Below, in pieces: positions 25,116 to 32,600 of a stretch of 35,976 nucleotides of DNA. The notes under the pieces were generated by a model. That model had not been told where the DNA came from and made no database searches. It was given only the letters and a program-made list of their open reading frames with translations. Position 1 is the first letter of the stretch. Each line of letters begins with the position of its first letter. The DNA comes from Acidimicrobiia bacterium. Lineage in GTDB: Bacteria > Actinomycetota > Acidimicrobiia > Spongiisociales > UBA5794. Where the stretch lies: contig JABDJC010000048.1 of assembly GCA_013003395.1 (NCBI GenBank), forward strand, positions 66,615 to 102,590, written 5' to 3'. The translations under genes and the position numbers were made by a program.

Positions 25116-25796
25116 TCAGGCCTCGCGGTCAGCCTTGGCTTCGTCGTAGTAGTCGAGACGATGGATCGGCATGACGAGGGAGGTGAGCACATTCAGCGCG
25201 TGAGCAGTGATCCGCTTCAGATAGCGGTAGAGCAGCGCTCTGGCGACAGCGTGCTCAGTCGATCCTTCGGAGCTGAGCTGAGCGATGATGATGTCGTCGT
25301 ACTCGTCCTGCCAGACGTCGCCTTCCTCCAAGATCGAATGCGCCTCACCTGCGTCACGGTCGGCGAAGACTGTGGCGGTGGTTGCGATGAGCTGCGACGT
25401 CCTGTCGCGATGCCGCAGGAGCTCGTCGAGACCCTCGGCGACCTCCGATAGGTTCACCCCTGCGTCAGCAAGATCCCAGATGTTCTTGGCGTAGTCGCCG
25501 ATGCGTTCGGCGTCTTTGACGATGCTCATCGAAATCAGCATGAACGGCATGTCGGCATTGGATCCGCGAACACTGGCGTGCACAACGAGATCACTGCGAA
25601 CGGCGCGTTCCGCCTTGTTGACTTTGCGATCCGTGGCACGAATGTCCGGTCCGACGATCGAAGGGTCGGCGCCGCCCAAGAGCGCGTTGATCGCGAGATC
25701 GAAGGTGTGGCGACAGTTGAGAAGCATCTCGCGGATGGTCTGCTCGACCGCCTCGAGTTCCTGATCAGCTTTACCTCGAAAAAACTCGAGAACCAT
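25116..25796 (-). CDS. PhoU-like protein
   Basis: This 226-residue, mostly helical cytoplasmic protein carries the PhoU signature in its first half (LVVHASVRGSNADMPFMLI, then SIVKDAERIGDYAKNI), with the metal-binding acidic residues in DAERIGDYAKN. The later part (SSEGSTEHAVARALLYRYLKRI) repeats the PhoU helix pattern. In many bacteria a PhoU domain is fused to the C-terminus of Na/Pi cotransporters; here it is separate and lies 10 bases after the cotransporter gene, which suggests phosphate-dependent control of uptake. AGGAG sits six bases before ATG 25796. Confidence 0.88.
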   Translation of the reverse strand: MVLEFFRGKADQELEAVEQTIREMLLNCRHTFDLAINALLGGADPSIVGPDIRATDRKVNKAERAVRSDLVVHASVRGSNADMPFMLISMSIVKDAERIGDYAKNIWDLADAGVNLSEVAEGLDELLRHRDRTSQLIATTATVFADRDAGEAHSILEEGDVWQDEYDDIIIAQLSSEGSTEHAVARALLYRYLKRITAHALNVLTSLVMPIHRLDYYDEAKADREA

Positions 25797-25805
25797 TGAG
25801 TGCTC

Positions 25806-26960
25806 CTATCGCAGAACGAGAACGCCTATGAAGGGTAGAACGACAAACACGCCAAATACGTATATCAACACGAGCGACTTGCGCCGCTCGGCGACGACCG
25901 ATAGGGCTTCGGCGGCCCGGATCGGCAGGACCCTGAGTTTCGGAATCGGATAGAACAACACGATGCCGCTGATGTTGAAGAGCGTGTGGACCAACGCGAT
26001 AACCAGACCTTCCGGACGGTCTGTGGCCAGCGACGCCAGCAGGGCGGTGACCGTCGTCCCCAGGTTGGCGCCCAAGGTCACCGGATACGCGTTCTGCAGC
26101 GTGATGACGCCCGCTGCGATCATGGGAACCAGCACTGACGTAGTGATGCTCGAGCTCTGCACCGAGATGGTGATCAAGACGCCGATGGCCATCGCCGTCA
26201 GTCCCCCACCGCTCGAAAGCAGTGCGTTCATGCTGCGCTCGATTCTTCCGAGCATCACGAGTCTCATGTTCTTCGTGATGAGTGCGAGAGCCAAGAAGAT
26301 GAGCGCCAATCCAAACACCAACATCACCACGCCGATGACGTTGTCGCTTGCGCCTTCGATGAGCCCCTCGAGGAGCTTCACTGGCGCTTTGACGGCGTCC
26401 TTGATCGGGCTGTCCGGGTTGTCGAAAGCCAACGAGGTGTTGTCGGCGAGGAAGACGGCCAGCCAATTGGCCGACTTCGACAGATATCCCGTGAGGAGTT
26501 CGAGCGGCAGAATCACCGAAACCGCAAGAACGTTGAAGAAGTCGTGCATCGTCGCCCCGGCGAACGCCTTGCGGAACTCGCGGCTTCGCCTGAGGTAGCC
26601 GAGCGACGCCAGCGTGTTCGTGACCGTGGTACCGATGTTGGCACCCATGATCATCGGGACCGCGGCGGACACCGAGAGTGCGCCAGAACCGACGAGCCCG
26701 ACGATGGTCGCCGTACTCACCGACGAGGACTGCACGAGCACGGTGGCGAGGATGCCGACGAACAAGCCGGCGATCGGGTTCGAGACACCTTCGAACAGCG
26801 ACTCCGTGAAGTCGGCCCCGAACGCCTTGATACCCGTTTCGAGCGCCTTCACGCCCACGAGGAAGCCGTAGAGAAGCAAGAAGACGAGCGCGAGGCGTAG
26901 CCATTTCGGCACTTCGGAATCCGAGACTGGCGCGTCTGAAGACGTCTCTTCGATGCTCAT
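25806..26960 (-). CDS. Na+/phosphate cotransporter (NptA/PNaS family)
   Basis: This 384-residue symporter brings in phosphate with sodium. The two inverted repeats each carry a QSSS motif: VLVQSSSVSTATIVGLVGSG and SVQSSSITTSVLVP, together with the MGANIGTTVTNTLASLG and LGANLGTTVTALLASL segments that line the transport path. About nine helices are visible. It has a short charged N-terminus and no PhoU domain, which is encoded separately just downstream. No ribosome site is clear before ATG 26960. Confidence 0.92.
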   Translation of the reverse strand: MSIEETSSDAPVSDSEVPKWLRLALVFLLLYGFLVGVKALETGIKAFGADFTESLFEGVSNPIAGLFVGILATVLVQSSSVSTATIVGLVGSGALSVSAAVPMIMGANIGTTVTNTLASLGYLRRSREFRKAFAGATMHDFFNVLAVSVILPLELLTGYLSKSANWLAVFLADNTSLAFDNPDSPIKDAVKAPVKLLEGLIEGASDNVIGVVMLVFGLALIFLALALITKNMRLVMLGRIERSMNALLSSGGGLTAMAIGVLITISVQSSSITTSVLVPMIAAGVITLQNAYPVTLGANLGTTVTALLASLATDRPEGLVIALVHTLFNISGIVLFYPIPKLRVLPIRAAEALSVVAERRKSLVLIYVFGVFVVLPFIGVLVLR

Positions 26961-27040
26961 GCGGCGGGTACGGTAGCGCGGAACGTCATCGCGAGCTCGG
27001 TGTAGGCGATGGCGTCATACCCCGCCACCAGACGACGCTC

Positions 27041-28165
27041 TCACGTGCGCTCAGGCGTGATGCGCAAGACGTGGACATCATGGGAATCGACCCGGGTTCC
27101 GAAGGAGGCCACCACCCCATGATCGATCCTGCCAGTAGACAGATTGTGGACCGTTGCGGCAGTGTCGACCTTGAGGCCGAACAGTTCCCAGCCGACGGTG
27201 AGGAACTCGCCTGGCCGCTCTGTCCGATTGAAGATTCCGACTGCCCAGCTGCCGTCTGCCAGAGCTTTGGCCCACGTCTCTCCATGAGTGTGGCCGTGAC
27301 TCGAAGCCCTATACCCCTGCCGTCCAAGTGGGTCTTGATTGATCGCGATCAACGATTCGTCCAACAAGAGGTGCCGGGTGGCGTCATCCATCGAGCGTAC
27401 GTCGCATCCGATCATCAGCGGCGAGGCCAGGAGACACCACAAGGCGAAGTGGGAGCGATATTCGGCATCGGTCAAACCGGTACGGCCGACGTGACCTTTG
27501 CCATGCATACCGACCACCAACATGTCTGGGTCGTTCCAATGACCTGGACCTGCGTACGGATGCAGGTCGGTTTGGAGTTCAAAACCCAACCGAGAGACCG
27601 ACTCCCAGGAGTCGACGATGTCTTCGGTCGTGCGCCACATGTGGGCGCCCACGGACGACGCCCACTCCCACGGTTGGTTGGCGCCCCACTCACAGATCGA
27701 ATACAGGATGTCGCGTCCGGTAGCTCGCAGCGCCTGACCCATCCGCCGATACAGAGCCACAGGATCGGCACCGGCCGCGGTGTGACAGAAGTCGTACTTG
27801 AGGAAGTCGACCTCCCATTCGGCAAAAGTATCTGCGTCGACTTGCTCGAAGCCGTAGCTCGCGGGAAGGTCTTCGCAGGTGTGGGTGCCGGCGCTCGAGT
27901 AGATCCCGAAGAGCAGGCCTCGGTCGTGTACCTCCTGAACCAACGGACCGATACCCATCGAGAACCGCTCGGGATCCGGAACGAGGAGACCGTTCTTACG
28001 TTCCGGGGCCATCCAGACGTCGTCGACCACCAGGTAGCGATATCCAGCATCGCGCAGTCCGGTTTCAACCAGCGCATCTGCCGTCTCGAGAATGAGGTTC
28101 TCGTCGATGTTCGGACCGAACGTGTTCCAGCTGTTCCAGCCCATCGGCGGGGTCGAGGCGATCAA
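27041..28165 (-). CDS. Alpha-galactosidase, glycoside hydrolase family 27
   Basis: This 374-residue retaining glycosidase removes terminal alpha-galactosyl residues. The barrel starts with TPPMGWNSWNTFG. The nucleophile is D125 in FLKYDFC, and the acid/base is in GPGHWNDPDMLVVG (about residues 212-214). A C-terminal beta-domain follows from about residue 285. There is no signal peptide, so it acts in the cytoplasm on imported sugars or glycoside fragments. TTG 28165 is used because AAGGAG lies five bases before it. It is the last gene after the GS-like and SDR genes. Confidence 0.93.
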   Translation of the reverse strand: MIASTPPMGWNSWNTFGPNIDENLILETADALVETGLRDAGYRYLVVDDVWMAPERKNGLLVPDPERFSMGIGPLVQEVHDRGLLFGIYSSAGTHTCEDLPASYGFEQVDADTFAEWEVDFLKYDFCHTAAGADPVALYRRMGQALRATGRDILYSICEWGANQPWEWASSVGAHMWRTTEDIVDSWESVSRLGFELQTDLHPYAGPGHWNDPDMLVVGMHGKGHVGRTGLTDAEYRSHFALWCLLASPLMIGCDVRSMDDATRHLLLDESLIAINQDPLGRQGYRASSHGHTHGETWAKALADGSWAVGIFNRTERPGEFLTVGWELFGLKVDTAATVHNLSTGRIDHGVVASFGTRVDSHDVHVLRITPERT

Positions 28166-28206
28166 TGAGGCTCCTTGCGACGAGTGAAGACGGCCGGAGG
28201 TGGAGC

Positions 28207-28983
28207 TTACGACTCGGGCGTCACGTACGCTGCGGTGATTCCGCCGTCGACCACGAAGTCGGTCCCGGTGACGAATGACGACTCGTCAGACGCCAACCAC
28301 AGCGCTGCCTGAGCCATCTCGGCCGCCTCACCAAAGCGACCCATCGGAATGTGTACGAGCCGTCGTTCCTTCTTCTCGTCGGTGTCGAGAAACTTCATCA
28401 GAAGCTCTGTGCGCAAAGGACCGGGACACAACGCATTCAGTCGGATACCGTCCCTCGCGTGCACCACTGCGAGCTCCCTCGTCATGGCGAGCACGGCACC
28501 TTTGGACGCGGTGTAGGCGATCTGTGGAGTCGCGGCACCCATGATGGCCACGAACGACGCCGTATTGATGATCGAGCCGCCGCCCGAGGCGCTGATGGCC
28601 GGAATCTCGTACTTGCAACCGAGGAACACCCCCTTGGCGTTGATGTTCATCGTGAGATCCCACGTGCGCTCCGAAGTAGCGACCGCATCGCCGTCGTCGG
28701 AATGCATGATTCCTGCGTTGTTGAAGGCGACGTGTAGTGCGCCGAACCTGGCGGTTGTGGTGGCCACCATTCGCTCCGAATCCTCTGCGGAAGACACGTC
28801 GGCGGCGATGGCGATGGCCTCGCTTCCCTGGGCAGCGATGGCAGCAACCGTCGCCTCGTTGGCCTCGGCCGAGAGATCGACGCACGCGACTCTCGCTCCG
28901 TTTTCCGCGAACAGCAGCGCGGTCTCTCGACCGATGCCGGAACCAGCGCCCGTGACGAGCGCAACCTTGCCGTCGAGTCGCAT
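28207..28983 (-). CDS. Short-chain dehydrogenase/reductase
   Basis: This 258-residue classical SDR has the cofactor motif LVTGAGSGIGRETA, the NNAG motif (LHVAFNNAGIMHSDD), catalytic Ser in the TASFVAIMG region, and the YTASKGAV block with the catalytic Tyr and Lys. The C-terminus ends VTGTDFVVDGGITAAY. An acidic residue in ARVACVDLSAEA suggests preference for NAD over NADP. It lies three bases after the GS-like gene, so the two are translated together. The substrate is unknown. Confidence 0.93.
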   Translation of the reverse strand: MRLDGKVALVTGAGSGIGRETALLFAENGARVACVDLSAEANEATVAAIAAQGSEAIAIAADVSSAEDSERMVATTTARFGALHVAFNNAGIMHSDDGDAVATSERTWDLTMNINAKGVFLGCKYEIPAISASGGGSIINTASFVAIMGAATPQIAYTASKGAVLAMTRELAVVHARDGIRLNALCPGPLRTELLMKFLDTDEKKERRLVHIPMGRFGEAAEMAQAALWLASDESSFVTGTDFVVDGGITAAYVTPES

Positions 28984-28986
28984 CGC

Positions 28987-30363
28987 TCAGATCCTTTCGA
29001 AGTAGCGCGCCCGTTCGAAGTCGGTGACGGCGCGGCGCGCTGCCTCGATCTCGACCTCGGCGGCGCGCACGTAGTGGTCCACCACGTCGTCACCAAGGGC
29101 CTGCCTCGCCATCGGGCTGCTTCGCAACTCGGCAGTTGCCAGCTCGAGCGTCTGAGGCACGTGCGGCAGGTCGGCTTCGGAGTAGACGTCACCCACGAAC
29201 ATCTCGGGCGGTTCGATCTGCTGTTCGATACCCGCCAGTCCGGCAGCTATCGACGCCGCGTACGCCAGGTACGGATTGACGTCTGCGCCGGGAATCCGAC
29301 ACTCGATACGCAAACTCGGACCTTGCCCCACCACTCGAAAACCCGCAGTCCGGTTGTCGCGTGCCCACGCAACTCGCGTCGGCGCCCACGAGAGATCCTG
29401 GTACCGCTTGTAGGAGTTGATGGTCGGTGCGTACATCACCATCAGATCATTGAGGTAGCGCATCCACCCACCGAGAAACCAGCGGAATCGATCCGACACC
29501 TGCATCGCCCCCAGTTCGTGGTCGCCGGCGAAGGCGTTCGACTCCCCCTCCCAGAGGCTGAGGTGGATGTGGCAGCTGCTCCCGGCTTCCTCGGTGTGCG
29601 GCTTGGCCATGAATGTGACGCTCACGCTCTGGGCATCCGCCGTCTCTTTGAGGCATTGCTTGAAGATGACGTGGCGATCGGCCATCGACAACGCGTCTGC
29701 GTACCTGACGTTGATTTCGTGTTGCCCCCTGCCCCACTCCCCTTTGGAGTTCTCTACGGGGACGCCGGAGTGGCGCAGGTTTCGCCGCACCGCGCCCACG
29801 AAGGACTCGACGCGCGCTCCCTGCATGAGGTGATAGTCCTCGATGTACCAGCCGGCATGTTCCAGATTGGCGTACCCCTTGGCGTGTGCCTGCCGGTAGG
29901 AGTCGCCGTACAGGAAGAACTCGAGTTCGGACGCGGCCATGACGGTGAGACCGTGATCCGCTGCTCGATCGAGCTGGCGCCGCAGGATGCTCCGGGGCGC
30001 AACGGAAACCGGCGCATGGGTCTCGACGTCGACCAAATCGCACAACACGAGAGCTGTGCCTGGCAACCACGCAGCCCGACGCAGGGTATTCAGGTCCGGA
30101 ACGAGGTGGAAATCTCCGTAGCCCTGCTCCCAACTGGCGTAAGCGAAGCCGGCCATCGGTTCCATCTCCATGTCGACCGTGAGGAGATAGTTACAGCTGT
30201 GAGTGCCTGCCGATACGCCTTCATCGAGAAAGAAGTGCCCGTCGAATCGTTTCCCGACGAGGCGCCCGTAGTGATCTGTGAACGCCATGACGACCGTGTC
30301 GATTTCGTCGGCGTCGACAAGCGTACGCAAACTCTCAACAGTCAACATTCCATCAGTTGCCAT
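28987..30363 (-). CDS. Glutamine synthetase-like ligase (PuuA/GlnA3-type)
   Basis: This 458-residue enzyme has the glutamine synthetase fold. The N-terminal beta-grasp part holds DTVVMAFTDHYGRLVGKRFD. The catalytic half carries SELEFFLYGD, GRGQHEINVRYADAL and SSCHIHLSLWEG, and the ATP/metal end has SLRIECRIPGADVNPYLA. It lacks the true GlnA regulatory tyrosine loop and resembles the gamma-glutamyl-amine ligases that act on polyamines or ethanolamine. ATG 30363 (MATDGMLTVESL) is the preferred start, with 30348 as an alternative. The open frame continues upstream to 30990 through the tandem repeat, but that part has no GS homology and is not translated in my reading. Confidence 0.85.
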   Translation of the reverse strand: MATDGMLTVESLRTLVDADEIDTVVMAFTDHYGRLVGKRFDGHFFLDEGVSAGTHSCNYLLTVDMEMEPMAGFAYASWEQGYGDFHLVPDLNTLRRAAWLPGTALVLCDLVDVETHAPVSVAPRSILRRQLDRAADHGLTVMAASELEFFLYGDSYRQAHAKGYANLEHAGWYIEDYHLMQGARVESFVGAVRRNLRHSGVPVENSKGEWGRGQHEINVRYADALSMADRHVIFKQCLKETADAQSVSVTFMAKPHTEEAGSSCHIHLSLWEGESNAFAGDHELGAMQVSDRFRWFLGGWMRYLNDLMVMYAPTINSYKRYQDLSWAPTRVAWARDNRTAGFRVVGQGPSLRIECRIPGADVNPYLAYAASIAAGLAGIEQQIEPPEMFVGDVYSEADLPHVPQTLELATAELRSSPMARQALGDDVVDHYVRAAEVEIEAARRAVTDFERARYFERI

Positions 30364-30485
30364 CGTCGAAGTCCAAGCTGTCGGTTGACGTCGACGATAG
30401 AGCACAGCGCCGGAGCGCACCGCAAGAGAACGCCCACCGGTCGCCGCGCCGAAGGCCGACGGACGCGTTCGACGTTTACCCGTTG

Positions 30486-30650
30486 TGCCCCCTCCGCTCC
30501 TAGCGGAGCTTCCTCCCCCAACCGTCTCCTCCGTCGACGGGGGAGGAAACCGAACTCTCACCCTCGCGACGAAGCGATCGTCGCTCTGTCCCCCTCGCGA
30601 GCGCCAGCGAGTGTTGGGGGGACCGCGGCCTCCTAGGCCGCAGGGGGGCA
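30486..30650. other. Predicted structured element, copy A
   Basis: The copy can fold as a multi-branched structure. P1: TGCCCCCT (30486-30493) with AGGGGGGCA (30642-30650). P2: GCTCC (30496-30500) with GGAGC (30505-30509), loop TAGC. P3: TTCCTCCCCC (30510-30519) with GGGGGAGGAA (30539-30548). An extra hairpin GCGACG/CGTCGC (30566-30584). P4: GTCCCCC (30588-30594) with GGGGGAC (30617-30623), plus inner CTCGC/GCGAG. P5: GCGGCCT (30625-30631) with AGGCCGC (30635-30641). Which strand is transcribed, if any, is not known. It may be an RNA or a DNA cruciform. Confidence 0.65.
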
Positions 30651-30719
30651 TCACCGTACGAGAACGCCCACGGTCGCCGCGTTCCGAGCTCAACGAACGC
30701 GATCGACCTTCACCCGTCG

Positions 30720-30883
30720 TGCCCCCTCCGCACCTAGCGGTGCCGCCTCCCCCAAACGTCTCCTCCGTCGACGGGGGAGGAAATGAACACCCGTCCCCTG
30801 ACCAGCGCAGCGAGTTCTCTCTGTCCCCCTCGCGAGCGCAGCGAGTGTTGGGGGGACGCGGCCTCCTAGGCCGCAGGGGGGCA
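30720..30883. other. Predicted structured element, copy B
   Basis: It has the same architecture as copy A. P1: TGCCCCCT (30720-30727) with AGGGGGGCA (30875-30883). P2: GCACC (30730-30734) with GGTGC (30739-30743), the same TAGC loop with a swapped base pair. P3: CCTCCCCC (30746-30753) with GGGGGAGG (30773-30780). P4: GTCCCCC (30823-30829) with GGGGGAC (30851-30857). P5: GCGGCCT (30858-30864) with AGGCCGC (30868-30874). The variable hairpin between P3 and P4 of copy A is not kept. The linker before it can form GCGTTC/GAACGC (30679-30700). Confidence 0.65.
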
Positions 30884-30982
30884 TCACCGTACGAGAAGGC
30901 CCTAGATCGCCGCTCTGCGAGTCTCATCTTCTGCTCATTTGGGACCAATCGTTGGCTCATCTGATGGCTTGACCATGGCGTC

Positions 30983-31411
30983 ATGGACACATCACCACCT
31001 CAATCCACGCTTGTCGACGTTGCTGGCACCTTGGTCTTCATGCAAGGCGCCGTCGGTGTCATGTCGGTCGTCGAGTCTGGCGTTGCGACTGTCGCCGGCT
31101 TCGCCCCACCCACGAACCTGCTGTTGACCGCCATCCTCACGGTCGTGCTCTTCTTGTTTGCCCGCGGGCTCAGGCGTCGATCCGTTCGTTCCCGCATGTG
31201 GACGCTCAGGATCGAATCGCTACTCATTGTCTGGGCGACCGTTGACTTGGCCTTGGCCGTGGTCTTGGCAGATTCGGGTCTTGGCCTCGTGGCGACGCTG
31301 ACACGACTCGTCGTGCCGATCGCAACTTTCTGGCTGCTTCGTCGTCCTGCCGCCCGCCTCGAATTCGGCAGTCTCCGACGTGAGGTCGAGCTTGAGGAGA
31401 TGACCGTATGA
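30983..31411 (+). CDS. Small membrane protein paired with the following gene
   Basis: This 142-residue protein has about three to four hydrophobic helices (TNLLLTAILTVVLFLFARGL, ESLLIVWATVDLALAVVLA, LTRLVVPIATFWLLRR) separated by basic loops (RGLRRRSVRSRMW), and ends with an acidic, soluble tail (REVELEEMTV). I recognise no family. Its stop overlaps the next start by four bases (ATGA), so the two proteins are probably made together and may form one membrane complex. It is the first gene to the right of the tandem repeat. Confidence 0.75.
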   Translation: MDTSPPQSTLVDVAGTLVFMQGAVGVMSVVESGVATVAGFAPPTNLLLTAILTVVLFLFARGLRRRSVRSRMWTLRIESLLIVWATVDLALAVVLADSGLGLVATLTRLVVPIATFWLLRRPAARLEFGSLRREVELEEMTV

Positions 31412-32577
31412 CGAAGCTTCTACATGCCGACAACCTGTCAATCCAACCGGCTGGCGAGTATCTGTCGAGCCCCCTCTATTCGGTCATCGGCGAACACATC
31501 GCCGCACTGCTCGCCATCGCCCTGCTTCCGCTCGTACTGTGGGCATATCGTCGGCTGAGGAACCATGCGACGACGCCAACGCCACTCGATCCTTCGAGCC
31601 GGATGTTGTTCTGGCTGCTGGCGGCGAGCGCTGCCGCACACGTAGGGCTCGTCATAGGGCACGAACCATCGGTGTTGACAGCACTGTTCCTCGCTGACTC
31701 GATGCTGCTCGGCATAGCAGCGAATGGTGTTGCCAAAGGCGAACCCTCTTACCGCTTCGTTCGGTGGGTCCTGAGTGGGTCGTTGCTCGCCTTCGCCGTC
31801 TCGTCGTTCTCGGGTGAGGTACCAGACCAAGTGGCACTGTTCACGAAGTTGCTGGAACTCACTGCGCTCACCATCGTCCTGACGCCGCTTCGACCGACTC
31901 TGATCCGTCGACTCGCCTCGTCCGCCGGCGCAGTCACGATGGTGGTCCTGGTCGGTACCTCGTCGTGGGTTGGTGCCTTCGGCGCCACTGAGGGGGGACA
32001 CCACCTCGGCGAGGTACCGCAACCGGGTGTGCTGCTGCCCGTGGGAACCGACAGAGAGGCTACCGACGCAGAAGCGCAAGCTGCGGACCTCTTGCATGCC
32101 GAAACGGTGGCAGGTGTCGCCAGATTCGCCGACTCTGAAGTTGCAGCCGCTGCCGGGTACGACGTGGAAGGCATCGCCGGTCTCGACTTTCACGCTGGCA
32201 ACGAGCAGTACAAGCACGACGGCCGGGTCCTCGACCCAGAACGGCCCGAAAACCTCATCTACGCGGCCGGACCCGACGGGCCGGTTCTCGTTGGAGTCAT
32301 GTACGAGATGGAAGACATCGGAGTCGCCGGACCGGCGATCGGGGGTCCGCTTACCGTGTGGCATGCTCACAACCAGATCTGCTTTGGAGTAGTACCACCG
32401 GCTTTGGCTGGCCTTCGATCGCCGTTCGGTTCGTGTCCTGTGGGCAGCATCACCATGCCAGTTACCGGAGAGATGCTCCACGTCTTCGTAGCCCCGGGGG
32501 CGCCGGACCGGTTTGGACACCTCGACGAAGACTGGCTCAACGCGTTCGTTGCCGGCACCCTCACCGCAGACGGCTGA
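31408..32577 (+). CDS. Membrane protein with an extracytoplasmic WHAH-x-x-C domain
   Basis: This 389-residue protein has about six helices in the first half (HIAALLAIALLPLVLWAYR, MLFWLLAASAAAHVGLVIG, then a final helix ending WVGAFGATE). The second half (from about residue 195) is a soluble domain with an Ala/Asp-rich helix (EATDAEAQAADLLHAETVA), DVEGIAGLDFHAGNEQYKHD, LDPERPENLIYAA, LVGVMYEMEDIG and LTVWHAHNQICFG near residue 315. The His and Cys pattern resembles a domain seen in secreted actinobacterial proteins of unknown function and could bind a metal. It is coupled to the 142-residue protein before it. Confidence 0.78.
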   Translation: MTKLLHADNLSIQPAGEYLSSPLYSVIGEHIAALLAIALLPLVLWAYRRLRNHATTPTPLDPSSRMLFWLLAASAAAHVGLVIGHEPSVLTALFLADSMLLGIAANGVAKGEPSYRFVRWVLSGSLLAFAVSSFSGEVPDQVALFTKLLELTALTIVLTPLRPTLIRRLASSAGAVTMVVLVGTSSWVGAFGATEGGHHLGEVPQPGVLLPVGTDREATDAEAQAADLLHAETVAGVARFADSEVAAAAGYDVEGIAGLDFHAGNEQYKHDGRVLDPERPENLIYAAGPDGPVLVGVMYEMEDIGVAGPAIGGPLTVWHAHNQICFGVVPPALAGLRSPFGSCPVGSITMPVTGEMLHVFVAPGAPDRFGHLDEDWLNAFVAGTLTADG

Positions 32578-32588
32578 GCACCAGATGC

Positions 32589-32594
32589 AATACT
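32589..32594 (+). promoter_or_regulatory. Candidate extended -10 box for a leaderless hotdog gene
   Basis: TGC followed by AATACT (32589-32594) lies six bases before the GTG at 32601, the right spacing for a message that begins at the start codon. There is no Shine-Dalgarno sequence in front of the gene. The gene could also be read from the upstream operon, whose last stop is 23 bases away. Confidence 0.4.
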
Positions 32595-32600
32595 CACGCC

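Larger units (their letters stand above)
30424..30897. repeat. Tandem 234-bp repeat, two copies plus a partial third
   Basis: Two units of 234 and 233 bp begin at the GAGAACGCCCAC motif at about 30426 and 30660, and a third copy starts at about 30893 with GAGAAGGCCC and soon decays. They fill most of the 619-bp gap between the GS-like gene and the membrane-protein pair. Long stretches are identical, for example the TCTCCTCCGTCGACGGGGGA block and the GCGGCCTCCTAGGCCGC hairpin, while the segments between them differ. Neither unit encodes a recognisable protein. Confidence 0.9.

Noticed and set aside
26961-27040. A further gene or element between the GH27 and Na/Pi genes
   Set aside because: The 80 bases hold no frame with a start and a family match, and no clear hairpin; it is simply spacer, probably with the Na/Pi promoter.
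27071-28168. A 365-codon ORF antisense to the GH27 gene
   Set aside because: The minus-strand frame carries the catalytic motifs of GH27, so the plus-strand frame is a shadow.
29074-30636. A 520-codon ORF antisense to the GS-like gene
   Set aside because: It has no domain signal and mirrors a well-conserved enzyme on the other strand; long antisense frames are expected at this G/C content.
30424-30897. CRISPR array or satellite repeat
   Set aside because: There are only two full units of about 234 bp with internal pairing, no short direct repeats with unique spacers, and no cas genes.
30485-30964. A 159-codon Pro/Gly/Arg-rich ORF on the plus strand
   Set aside because: It is produced by the G/C-rich tandem repeat; its two halves repeat the same nonsense peptide, the second unit is one base shorter and shifts frame, and there is no ribosome site.
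30364-30982. Riboswitch upstream of the GS-like gene
   Set aside because: The structured units lie 120 bases or more from the start, come in two tandem copies and match no riboswitch layout I know; a regulatory role is not excluded but cannot be supported.
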